DNA from: Bradyrhizobium sp. WBOS07
GTDB lineage: Bacteria > Pseudomonadota > Alphaproteobacteria > Rhizobiales > Xanthobacteraceae
DNA length: 64,000 nucleotides
Assembly (NCBI RefSeq): GCF_024585165.1
Contig: NZ_CP029008.1
Span: 3,968,001 to 4,032,000, forward strand
Direction: 5' to 3'
The notes beneath the pieces were generated by a model, which was not told where the DNA came from, ran no database searches, and saw nothing but the letters and a program-made list of their open reading frames with translations. Numbering within the stretch: the first letter of the stretch is position 1; the number at the start of each line of letters is the position of its first letter. The position numbers and the translations under genes are program-made. Of this stretch, positions 47,103 through 55,182 are shown piece after piece.

Positions 47103-47827
47103 GCCTCGTCACCGATGCCGCCGACAAGCCGACGCTCTACAAGCGGATCCGCGCCGACATCGAAAAGCGGATCCTGACCGGGGAATGGCCGCCCGGCCAT
47201 CGCATTCCGTTCGAGCATGAGCTGGTGGCGCGTTACGGCTGCTCGCGCATGACCGTGAACAAGGCGTTGTCGGAGCTCGCGCAGGCAGATCTGATCGAGC
47301 GGCGGCGGCGCGCCGGCTCATTCGTGCGCCGGCCGCAGCACATGTCGGCGGTGCTCAAGATCGCCGACATCCGCGCCGAGATCACCGCGCTGGGGCGCGC
47401 CTACGGCTATGAGCTGATCCAGCGCAAGCTGCGCACTGCCACCGCTGCCGACCGAGATCGTCTCGGCGTCAAGAAGGCCGGCAAGGTGGTCGCGGTCACC
47501 TGCCGGCACAGCGCCGACAACGTGCCGTTCGCCGTCGAGGACCGGCTGATCGACCTGTCGTCCGTGCCTGACGCCGCGGCCGCGGATTTCTCGCGCGAGC
47601 CGCCCGGCTCGTGGCTGCTTCACCACGTCCCGTGGACGGAGGCCGAGCACACGATCAGCGCCATCATTGCCGACGATCATATGGCGAACGCGCTTGCGAT
47701 CGCCGTCGGCGCGCCCTGTCTCGTGATCGACCGTTACACCTGGCGCAGCGCGCGCACGATCACCGCCGTGCGCCTGCTCTATCCCGGTGACTCTCACCGC
47801 CTTGTCGCGCGATTCAAGGGAGGCTGA
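47099..47827 (+). CDS. hutC: Histidine utilisation repressor, GntR family
   Basis: A 242-residue regulator with an N-terminal winged helix (ELVARYGCSRMTVNKALSELAQADLIERRR) and a C-terminal UTRA domain that in HutC binds urocanate. It overlaps hutF by four bases. It most likely represses both hut arms by binding the palindrome at 45686. Confidence 0.93.
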   Translation: MSLVTDAADKPTLYKRIRADIEKRILTGEWPPGHRIPFEHELVARYGCSRMTVNKALSELAQADLIERRRRAGSFVRRPQHMSAVLKIADIRAEITALGRAYGYELIQRKLRTATAADRDRLGVKKAGKVVAVTCRHSADNVPFAVEDRLIDLSSVPDAAAADFSREPPGSWLLHHVPWTEAEHTISAIIADDHMANALAIAVGAPCLVIDRYTWRSARTITAVRLLYPGDSHRLVARFKGG

Positions 47828-47933
47828 GAGGGTATGTCGGCACAAATCGTGCAACGCTTAGAGCAACGGCCCATAGGGGCCGACATGAAGATCAACAGGA
47901 CGTCAATCCACCGATCGGCAGAGGACGACAATC

Positions 47934-48878
47934 ATGCGTAGTTCGACGATATTTGCGACAATCATTGCTCTTGCGGCCACAACTCCCGTGCTCGCCGACG
48001 ACGTCAAGGTCGGCGTCGGCATCTCCGGATGGACCGGCTTTGCGCCGCTGACGCTGGCGAAGGAGGCCGGCATCTTCAAGAAGAACGGCCTCGACGTCAC
48101 CATCAAGAAGATTCCGCAGAAGGACCGGCATCTCGCCATCGCTTCCGGCGACATCCAGTGTGCGGCGACGACTGTCGAGACCTGGATCTCCTGGAACGCC
48201 AACGGTGTTGCGACCAAGCAGATCTTCCAGCTCGACAAGAGCTACGGTGCCGACGGCATGGCCGTGCGCAACGGCGTCGCCGCGATCAAGGACCTGAAGG
48301 GCAAGACCGTCGCCGCCTCCGCGCCCGGCACTTCGCCCTACTTCGCGCTGGCCTGGATGCTGAAGAAAAACGGCCTGTCGGTGAAGGACGTCACCGTCGT
48401 GAACCTGGAGCCGGCCGCCGCCGCACAGGCCTTCGTCTCCGGCCAGAACGACGCCGCGATGACCTATGAGCCCTATCTGTCGACGGTGCGCGCCGCCCCC
48501 GACAAGGGCAAGATCATCGCCACCACGCTGGACTATCCGATGGTCATGGACACTTTCGGCTGCACGCCGAAATTCCTCACCGAGAATCCCAAGGCCGCCA
48601 AGGCGCTCGCCGACAGCTATTTCGAGGCGCTCGACATGATCGCCAAGGACCAGGCCAAGTCCTATGAGATCATGGGCGCCGACGTGAAGCAGACCGGCGA
48701 GCAGTTCGGCAATTCGGCGAAATATCTGCGCTGGCAGGACAAGGCCGCCAACCAGAAGTTCTTCGCCGGCGACTTCCTCACCTTCAACAAGGAGGCCGCC
48801 GAGCTTCTGCTCGAGATCGGCATCATCAAGGCCGCGCCGAAGGTCGAGGACCTCTACGACGCCAGCTTCATCAAGTAA
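47934..48878 (+). CDS. ABC transporter substrate-binding protein, NitT/TauT family, hut-linked
   Basis: A 314-residue exported protein. The signal peptide ends at VLA. The fold marks are VGVGISGWTGFAPLTLAKEAGIFKKNG and AIASGDIQCAATTVETWISWN. GAGGA stands eight bases before the ATG. It heads a four-gene operon after hutC. Position suggests histidine, urocanate or a related N-compound, but the family also takes up sulfonates, nitrate, pyrimidine precursors and hydantoin-like ligands. Confidence 0.88.
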   Translation: MRSSTIFATIIALAATTPVLADDVKVGVGISGWTGFAPLTLAKEAGIFKKNGLDVTIKKIPQKDRHLAIASGDIQCAATTVETWISWNANGVATKQIFQLDKSYGADGMAVRNGVAAIKDLKGKTVAASAPGTSPYFALAWMLKKNGLSVKDVTVVNLEPAAAAQAFVSGQNDAAMTYEPYLSTVRAAPDKGKIIATTLDYPMVMDTFGCTPKFLTENPKAAKALADSYFEALDMIAKDQAKSYEIMGADVKQTGEQFGNSAKYLRWQDKAANQKFFAGDFLTFNKEAAELLLEIGIIKAAPKVEDLYDASFIK

Positions 48879-48951
48879 GTCGCCTCAGGATCTGCCGGCC
48901 CCGTCTCGCGGTGGGGCCGGCAAAGCCGTTCACCGCCCGGATAAATCGTCG

Positions 48952-49725
48952 ATGCGTCCCCTGGACCCTGTTACATCGAAGCAGCGCGTGGCCTATGGCC
49001 TTGCGTTCTTCGTGCTGTTCGTCGCCCTGTGGTCCTGGGCGACGCTCGGCGGCTATGTCTCGAAGACCTTCCTCGCCAATCCCCTCACCATGGTGCAGGA
49101 GGGCTATGACCTCCTCGCCAAGCAAGGCTTCGTCTACGACATCGGCATGACGATCTGGCGCGTCGTCGGCGGTTTTGCGCTCGCCGCGGTCATCGCGGTG
49201 CCGCTCGGCGTGCTGATGGGCGCCTACAAGCCGGTCGAAGCGTTCCTCGAGCCGTTCGTCTCCTTCGCCCGCTATTTGCCCGCCTCCGCCTTCATCCCGC
49301 TGCTGATCCTGTGGGCCGGAATCGGCGAATTGCAGAAGCTGCTCGTCATCTTCATCGGCTCGGTATTCCAGGTCATCCTGATGGTCGCCGTGACCGTCGG
49401 CGCGACGCGGCGCGATCTGGTCGAAGCCGCCTATACGCTTGGAGCGAGCGACCGCGGCATCATCCGCCGCGTGCTGCTGCCCTCCTCCGCGCCCGAGATC
49501 GCGGAAATCCTGCGCCTGGTGCTGGGCTGGGCCTGGACCTATGTCATCGTTGCCGAGCTGATCGGCTCATCCTCCGGCATCGGCCACATGATCACCGACA
49601 GCCAGGCCCTGCTCAACACCGGCCAGATCATCTTCGGCATCATCGTGATCGGGCTGATCGGCCTGCTCTCGGACTTCCTGTTCAAGGCCTTCAACGCCTG
49701 GCTGTTTCCGTGGAGGCTGGCATGA
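48952..49725 (+). CDS. ABC transporter permease, NitT/TauT family, hut-linked
   Basis: A 257-residue permease with six helices and the loop RRDLVEAAYTLGASDRGIIRRVLLPSSAPE. It ends in an ATGA overlap with the ATPase gene. It works with the binding protein encoded 73 bases upstream. Confidence 0.9.
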   Translation: MRPLDPVTSKQRVAYGLAFFVLFVALWSWATLGGYVSKTFLANPLTMVQEGYDLLAKQGFVYDIGMTIWRVVGGFALAAVIAVPLGVLMGAYKPVEAFLEPFVSFARYLPASAFIPLLILWAGIGELQKLLVIFIGSVFQVILMVAVTVGATRRDLVEAAYTLGASDRGIIRRVLLPSSAPEIAEILRLVLGWAWTYVIVAELIGSSSGIGHMITDSQALLNTGQIIFGIIVIGLIGLLSDFLFKAFNAWLFPWRLA

Positions 49726-50507
49726 CGATCCTCAAGATCGAGCAGGTCTCGCGCACCTTCCCGGCGCGTCACGGCAACGCGCCGACCAGGGCGCTGGAGC
49801 CGACCGACCTCGTCATCGGCACCAACGATTTCGTCACCATCCTCGGCCCCTCCGGCTGCGGCAAGTCCACCCTGCTGCGCATCGTCGCCGGCCTCGACCG
49901 CCCGACCAGCGGACGCGTCACGCTCGACGGGCGCGAGGTGACCGGACCGGGCGCCGATCGCGGCATGGTGTTCCAGTCCTACACGCTGTTTCCCTGGCTC
50001 ACCGTGCGCGAGAACATCGCCTTCGGCCTGCGCGAGCGCGGCGTGTCCGAAGCGGAGCGCCATGGGATCGCCGATGCCTTCATCCGCCAGGTCGGGCTGT
50101 CCGGCTTCGAGAATCATTGGCCGAAGCAGCTCTCCGGCGGCATGCAGCAGCGCACGGCGATCGCGCGGGCGCTCGCCAACGATCCCAAGATCCTGCTGCT
50201 CGACGAGCCGTTCGGCGCGCTCGACAACCAGACCCGCGCCCTGATGCAGGAGATGCTGCTGGGGATCTGGGAACGCGACCAGAAAACGGTGCTGTTCGTG
50301 ACCCACGACATCGAGGAAGCGATCTTCCTCGGCAGCCGCGTCATCGTCATGAGCGCGCGCCCCGGCCGCATCAAGGCCGAAATCGATGTGGACCTGCCGC
50401 ATCCGCGCTCCTACAAGATCAAGACCACGCCGGAATTCGTCCAGCTCAAGGAACGGCTGGTCGAGGAGATCCGCACCGAAGCGCTCAGGGTTGCCGAACA
50501 TGCCTGA
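49722..50507 (+). CDS. ABC transporter ATP-binding protein, NitT/TauT family, hut-linked
   Basis: A 261-residue ATPase with Walker A GPSGCGKST (42-50), Q85, signature LSGGMQQ (137-143) and Walker B ILLLDEP (157-163). All motifs are canonical, unlike the ATPase at 2823. The end overlaps the amidohydrolase start by eight bases. Confidence 0.93.
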   Translation: MTILKIEQVSRTFPARHGNAPTRALEPTDLVIGTNDFVTILGPSGCGKSTLLRIVAGLDRPTSGRVTLDGREVTGPGADRGMVFQSYTLFPWLTVRENIAFGLRERGVSEAERHGIADAFIRQVGLSGFENHWPKQLSGGMQQRTAIARALANDPKILLLDEPFGALDNQTRALMQEMLLGIWERDQKTVLFVTHDIEEAIFLGSRVIVMSARPGRIKAEIDVDLPHPRSYKIKTTPEFVQLKERLVEEIRTEALRVAEHA

Positions 50508-51726
50508 CACTCGCGCCGACGGACATCGCGTGCTCGCCGATCTCCATGCGCTGCGCGCCTTTGGCGCCTACAAGACTGGCGTCCACAAGCCGACCTTCTC
50601 CGAGCCGCACAGGCTTTCGCTGGAATGGCTCGTGCAGAAGCTGCCAGAGGCCAATCTCTCCGCCGCCGTGGACGGCATCGGCAATGTCTTCGGCACCAGC
50701 GCCAAGCCCGGGCCGAAGCTGCTGGCGGGCTCGCATCTGGAAAGCCAGAATTACGCCGGCTGGCTCGACGGGCCGCTCGGCGTCGTCTACGCGCTGGAAG
50801 CTGCGCGCGTACTGAACACCGATCCTTCCTTCAATGGCGCGGTGGAAGTCGCCGCCTGGTGCGACGAGGAAGGGCATTTCGGCCATTTTCTCGGCTCGCG
50901 CTCCTATGTCGGACAGGTCACCGAGGCCGACATCGACGCCGCGCGCGACCGCACCAGCGGCCGCACCATGCGCGAAGCGCTTGCCGACATGGGCCTCGCG
51001 GGACGCCCGCGCATCACCGCCGAACCGGGACGGCACGTCGGGTATCTGGAAGCTCACATCGAGCAGGGCGACACGCTTGAAAGCAGCCGCCTCGCGATTG
51101 GCGTTGTGACGTCCATCGTCGGCATCTGGCAGTACCAGATCAACTTTGTCGGCGAGCAAAACCACGCGGGCACCACGCGCATGGCGGTGCGCAAGGATGC
51201 GGGGCTCGCGCTCGCCAAATTCTGCGTCGCAATCGACGAATGTTTTCCGGCCGCCTGCGGTCCGCGCACGGTCTGGACCACCGGGCGCATCACGCTCGAT
51301 CCGGGCGCGCCGAGCATCATTCCGGGCGGCGCCGAGATGCTGTTCCAGATCCGCGACGACGATCCCGCCGTGATCGCCAGGCTGGAGCAGCTGCTGCGGA
51401 CCATGGCGAATGATGCCAGCGCGCGCGGCCCGTGCACCGTCACCGTCGAGAAGCTGCGCACCGGCGCGCCCGCCATGATGAACGCAGGCTTTCAGGATGC
51501 GATCGAAGCCGCCAGCAAGACCATGGCCGGTGGACGATGCGTTCGCATGCCCAGCGGCGCCGGCCATGACGCGCAGATGCTGGCAAGTGTCATGCCCGCC
51601 GGCATGCTGTTCGTGCCATCGATCGGCGGCATCAGCCATCACTGGACCGAGAACACCGCCGACGCCGATATCGTCACCGGCGCAGAGGTCTTCGTCGATG
51701 CCTGCCGGCGGATCCTGGCGGGTTAG
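50500..51726 (+). CDS. M20-family amidohydrolase (N-carbamoyl amino acid or allantoate hydrolase-like)
   Basis: A 408-residue zinc hydrolase of the hydantoinase/carbamylase branch. Metal and active-site motifs are GSHLES then WLDGPLG, DEEGHFGHFLGS, LEAHIEQGD, and GISHHWTENT near the end. The first motif reads HLES where the family normally has HLDS or HLDT. Relatives cleave N-carbamoyl amino acids, allantoate or related amides. Cotranscription with a transporter in the hut region suggests an imported N-acyl or N-carbamoyl compound. It could also stand in for the missing formylglutamate deformylase, which is only a hypothesis. Confidence 0.85.
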   Translation: MPDTRADGHRVLADLHALRAFGAYKTGVHKPTFSEPHRLSLEWLVQKLPEANLSAAVDGIGNVFGTSAKPGPKLLAGSHLESQNYAGWLDGPLGVVYALEAARVLNTDPSFNGAVEVAAWCDEEGHFGHFLGSRSYVGQVTEADIDAARDRTSGRTMREALADMGLAGRPRITAEPGRHVGYLEAHIEQGDTLESSRLAIGVVTSIVGIWQYQINFVGEQNHAGTTRMAVRKDAGLALAKFCVAIDECFPAACGPRTVWTTGRITLDPGAPSIIPGGAEMLFQIRDDDPAVIARLEQLLRTMANDASARGPCTVTVEKLRTGAPAMMNAGFQDAIEAASKTMAGGRCVRMPSGAGHDAQMLASVMPAGMLFVPSIGGISHHWTENTADADIVTGAEVFVDACRRILAG

Positions 51727-51795
51727 AACGACGTCCCGCCGCCTAACCCACGGTCTGCCAACGACGTCATTGCGAGTGCACCTCTGCCGCACCGT

Positions 51796-51958
51796 CGTGT
51801 CCCGGACAAGCCGCAGCGCGCAAGCGTAGCGGCGCAGAGCCGGGACCCAGGGCGACACGGCGCCATGCCGCGACATGGGCCCCGGCTCTGCAGCGCAGCG
51901 CACCGGACGATGCTTCGCATCGCCGGGGAAGCGCTGCGCTGCGTCCGGGGCACGAGAG
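51796..51958. repeat. Palindromic repeat, second copy of the CGTGTCCCGGAC family
   Basis: CGTGTCCCGGACAAGC at the left end and GCGTCCGGGGCACGAG at the right end enclose CCGGGACCCAGGG and GGGCCCCGGCTCTGCAGCGC. The same blocks occur in the same order at 9766-9902. Confidence 0.8.
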
Positions 51959-52022
51959 CGGTGGGCGGCGCATATTCTCTCTGCGTCATTGCAATGCTCC
52001 GGTGCACATCCCAGCGGCGGTG

Positions 52023-52117
52023 TCGTAGGGTGGGCAAAGGCGCACTTGCGCCGTGCCCACGATCTGTCCGATGCGACGATAGACGCGTGGGCACGCTGCG
52101 CTTTGCCCACCCTACGA
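52023..52117. repeat. Palindromic repeat of the TCGTAGGGTGGGCAAAGGCGC type
   Basis: TCGTAGGGTGGGCAAAG at 52023 pairs with CTTTGCCCACCCTACGA ending at 52117. The inner pair GTGCCCAC and GTGGGCAC adds a second stem. Confidence 0.8.
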
Positions 52118-52221
52118 GATCGAGTTTGTGACACGCAGCTCGACTCATAGACACGCCTCGTCGACCTCGCGGCGCAATTCGCCCGAGCTTTGTTTGCGTC
52201 GCCGCCCTCAAATCCAGGAGG

Positions 52222-52336
52222 GCGCAGGGAAGGCCGGGTGCTGACAACGCACCCGCGGTCTGCTGCGCAAAATGCACACGCAGAAGAACCGCACAGCAGC
52301 ATACAGGTGGTGCCGATCACTCGGCCTTCCCTGCGC
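52222..52336. repeat. Inverted repeat, 15-bp arms
   Basis: GCGCAGGGAAGGCCG (52222-52236) and CGGCCTTCCCTGCGC (52322-52336) are perfect complements 85 bases apart. Confidence 0.75.
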
Positions 52337-52549
52337 GATGGTCGGACGGCTTATGCCGTGCTCTCCCGGGAGCCGAACTTTCCCTCTGGCCTCCCTCGCC
52401 CCGCGAATTGGATGATGCAGTCTGCCCGGTTGGGCTCGCTCGCACCTCCGCGGAAGCTTGACCGTAGCAACGACGGCCAGGACCACACGGTTTTGCCGTA
52501 CGCACGGCCCGCCCTTTCGCCGCAGTATTTCCGGACAGGGCACGGTCCC

Positions 52550-52638
52550 GTAGCCCGGATGGAGCGAAAGCGTAATCCGGGGAAGCGGAGCATGCCGGGG
52601 GAGCGGCCCCGGATTGCGCTCCGCTCCATCCGGGCTAC
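52550..52638. repeat. Inverted repeat of the GTAGCCCGGATGGAGC family
   Basis: GTAGCCCGGATGGAGC (52550-52565) pairs perfectly with GCTCCATCCGGGCTAC (52623-52638). CCCGG/CCGGG inner blocks pair as well. Confidence 0.8.
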
Positions 52639-52748
52639 ACGCTACACGCACGTGCACCCGCGACATCGCATTCCACGCCACCGACATAAAGTCGCGACAA
52701 TCTTCGGGCTTGTCATTCCTCCCGCCTCTGTTTCCCCCGGAGATTCCA

Positions 52749-53903
52749 TTGTCCTCTGCCGACCGGCCGGCGACACGCCTTGCGACCCGGCTTGCCTTCC
52801 TCGTTGCCGGCTTCGGCATCGCATGCTGGGCGCCGCTGGTGCCGTTCGCGAAAACGCGGCTCGGCGTCGACGACGGCGTGCTCGGTCTGCTCCTGCTCAG
52901 CCTCGGCATCGGCTCCGTGGTCGCGATGCTGCTAACCGGGATCGTGAGCGCGCACTACGGCAGCAGGCCGATCATCATCGCGGGCGGGTTCGGCCTGGCG
53001 CTGGTCCTGCCCCTGCTCGCGGTCGCAAGCTCGCCCGCGACGCTGGCGCTGGCCCTGTTCGCGTTCGGCGCCGCGCTCGGCTCGATCGACGTCGCCATGA
53101 ACATCCATGCCGTGGAGGTGGAGCGCGCCGCGAAACGCCCGCTGATGTCCGGCTTCCACGCGCTGTTCAGCATCGGCGGCTTCGCCGGAGCCGCGCTGAT
53201 GACGGCGCTGCTCTCGCTGCAATTCGGCACGCTCGCCTGCACGCTGATCTGCTCCGTGCTGATGCTGATCGCGATGGCCGTGACCGCGCCGCGCCTGCTC
53301 CGCTCGGTGCAGGTGCAGGAGGGACCGCTGTTCGTGATGCCGCACGGATCGGTGCTGCTGCTCGCGCTTCTCGGCGTCATCACCTTCCTGGTCGAAGGCG
53401 CGATGCTCGATTGGGGCGCGCTGCTCGTGATCGGCGCCGGGCTCGTCACCGAGGCGCAGGGTGGCGCCGGCTACATCGTGTTCTCGATCGCGATGACGGT
53501 GGGCCGGCTCGGCGGTGACGCCGTCGTTGCCCGCATCGGAGACCGCGCGACGTTGCTGTGGGGCAGCCTGATCGCGATCGCGGGCTTCGTGATGCTGCTC
53601 ACCGCGCCCGTTGCAGCACTTGCCATCGGTGGTTTCCTGTTGATCGGGCTCGGCGCGTCGAACCTCGTGCCGGTGCTGTTCCGCCGGGCGGCGCGGCAAA
53701 CGGTGATGCCCGCCGGCCTGGCCGTCGCGGCCGTCACGACCGCAGGCTATGCCGGGGTCCTCATCGGTCCGGCCGGCGTCGGCTTCATCGCACAGATTGG
53801 CGGGCTGCCAGCGGCATTCGGGCTGCTGGCGGCGCTGATGGGCCTCGTCACGCTGTCAGCGCCGATCGTCACGACAAGCGCACGTCAGGGCACGGCGAGC
53901 TGA
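52749..53903 (+). CDS. MFS transporter
   Basis: A 384-residue protein with about 12 hydrophobic helices and the major facilitator loop GIVSAHYGSRP between helices 2 and 3. The start is TTG at 52749 with CGGAG six bases upstream; the frame stays open further upstream into repeat DNA. The branch resembles YbjJ-type transporters (FGAALGSIDVAMNIHAVEVE). The substrate is unknown. It stands alone. Confidence 0.85.
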   Translation: MSSADRPATRLATRLAFLVAGFGIACWAPLVPFAKTRLGVDDGVLGLLLLSLGIGSVVAMLLTGIVSAHYGSRPIIIAGGFGLALVLPLLAVASSPATLALALFAFGAALGSIDVAMNIHAVEVERAAKRPLMSGFHALFSIGGFAGAALMTALLSLQFGTLACTLICSVLMLIAMAVTAPRLLRSVQVQEGPLFVMPHGSVLLLALLGVITFLVEGAMLDWGALLVIGAGLVTEAQGGAGYIVFSIAMTVGRLGGDAVVARIGDRATLLWGSLIAIAGFVMLLTAPVAALAIGGFLLIGLGASNLVPVLFRRAARQTVMPAGLAVAAVTTAGYAGVLIGPAGVGFIAQIGGLPAAFGLLAALMGLVTLSAPIVTTSARQGTAS

Positions 53904-53941
53904 AGCGCGATGAGATTTCAATAAATCGTCATCGCGCTTCA
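53901..53941. terminator. 13-bp stem-loop at the MFS gene end
   Basis: TGAAGCGCGATGA (53901-53913) pairs with TCATCGCGCTTCA (53929-53941), and the first arm contains the MFS stop codon. It may serve as a terminator for either convergent gene. No long T-run follows. Confidence 0.55.
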
Positions 53942-53954
53942 GGTTATTGTTTGC

Positions 53955-53999
53955 GCATGATCTTTCCGGAAAACCGCTTCGCACTTTTCCGGATCATGC
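53955..53999. repeat. GCATGATC...GATCATGC palindromic repeat
   Basis: GCATGATC-TT-TCCGGAAAA and TTTTCCGGATCATGC pair around CCGCTTCGCAC, with a two-base bulge. This short element is widely dispersed in rhizobial genomes. Confidence 0.75.
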
Positions 54000-54000
54000 T

Positions 54001-54516
54001 TCAGCCGCCCACCGCAGCCGCGCGGCGCGGCAGCTTCCAGCCGGGCCGGATGAAGTGGCAGGTGTAGCCGTCCGGATAACGCTCGAGATAGTCCTGATGC
54101 TCCGGCTCGGCCTGCCAGAACTCGCCAGCGGGCGCGACCTCGGTCACCACCTTGCCCGGCCAGAGGCCCGACGCCTCGACGTCGGCGATGGTGTCTTCGG
54201 CGATCCTTTTCTGCTCCTCGCTGGTGTAGAAGATCGCCGAGCGGTAGCTCGTGCCGAGATCATTGCCCTGGCGATTGAGCGTGGTGGGATCGTGAATCTG
54301 GAAGAAGAATTCCAGCATGGTCCGGAAGCTGGTCCTTGCCGGATCGAACATGATTTCGATCGCCTCGGCGTGGCCTTCGTGATTGCGGTAGGTGGCGTTC
54401 TTGACGTGGCCGCCGGTATAGCCGACGCGGGTGGAGATCACGCCGGGCTGCTTGCGGATCAGATCCTGCATGCCCCAGAAGCAACCTCCGGCCAAAACTG
54501 CGCGCTCTGTCGTCAT
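54001..54516 (-). CDS. msrA: Peptide-methionine (S)-S-oxide reductase MsrA
   Basis: A 171-residue enzyme. GGCFWGM (10-16) holds the catalytic Cys12. [14 protein letters not shown] and [19 protein letters not shown] are family motifs. It repairs oxidised methionine in proteins with thioredoxin. It neighbours osmC and the biotin/methionine sulfoxide reductase gene, a local oxidative-damage group. Confidence 0.95.
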   Translation of the reverse strand: MTTERAVLAGGCFWGMQDLIRKQPGVISTRVGYTGGHVKNATYRNHEGHAEAIEIMFDPARTSFRTMLEFFFQIHDPTTLNRQGNDLGTSYRSAIFYTSEEQKRIAEDTIADVEASGLWPGKVVTEVAPAGEFWQAEPEHQDYLERYPDGYTCHFIRPGWKLPRRAAAVGG

Positions 54517-54647
54517 CTGTCCGCTCCCGATTGCTTTACGTTCGACATCTGCCGCAACATATGCTTTCGGCCGCCCGGCCGAAAGCCATGCCTTGCATGC
54601 CTGCCCGGCCGGTTCCTCGAACCGTGGGCCCGCAACGAGCCCCCGCC

Positions 54648-55070
54648 TTAGCCCAGCTTGGCGTCGAGGGTGATCGCGGCGTTGAGCACCTTCGACACCG
54701 GGCAGTTCTTCTCGGCCTCGCCGGCGAACTTGGCAAAGGCTGCCTCGTCGAGGTTCGGCACCTTGGCACGCAGCGTCAGCGCGGACTTGCTGATCTTGAA
54801 GCCCTTGCCTTCGGGCTCGAGGGTCACGGCGGCTTCAGTCGAGAGCTCGTCCGGCGTGAAACCGGCCATCTGGAGCCCGAAGGCCAGCGCCATCGTAAAG
54901 CAACCGGCATGGGCGGCGGCGATCAATTCCTCGGGATTGGTGCCCTTCTCGTTCTCGAACCGGGTCTTGAACGAATAGGGGGTCTGCGCCAGCACGCCGG
55001 ATTCGCTCGTCAAATGGCCCGTGCCGTCGCGACCGGTGCCCTTCCAGACTGCCGTTGCCTTTCGGATCAT
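54648..55070 (-). CDS. osmC: OsmC-family peroxiredoxin
   Basis: A 140-residue protein. The two catalytic cysteines are C57 ([10 protein letters not shown]) and C123 ([10 protein letters not shown]). It reduces organic hydroperoxides. The length and the N-terminal [14 protein letters not shown] fit OsmC and not Ohr. It lies between msrA and bisC on the same strand. Confidence 0.93.
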   Translation of the reverse strand: MIRKATAVWKGTGRDGTGHLTSESGVLAQTPYSFKTRFENEKGTNPEELIAAAHAGCFTMALAFGLQMAGFTPDELSTEAAVTLEPEGKGFKISKSALTLRAKVPNLDEAAFAKFAGEAEKNCPVSKVLNAAITLDAKLG

Positions 55071-55182
55071 CTCGGTTCTCCTCGTTTGATTGCAGTACCG
55101 TTGGTCGTATCCGTGGAAGGCGGCATCGGCATGACCGCCTGCCCTTCCAAATCAGCCGCGCGCCGCAGCGGTTCCGTTAGCC

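Larger units (their letters stand above)
51727..52748. other. One-kilobase repeat-rich stretch without supported genes
   Basis: Four different palindromic repeat types lie in a row here (listed separately). Open frames on both strands cross the repeats, including one of 233 codons on the minus strand at 52208-52909. None has a ribosome site or a normal domain. I treat the stretch as non-coding. Confidence 0.6.

Noticed and set aside
52208..52909. 233-codon minus-strand frame in the repeat stretch
   Set aside because: It spans several palindromic repeats and overlaps the MFS start; similar frames recur wherever these repeats occur.
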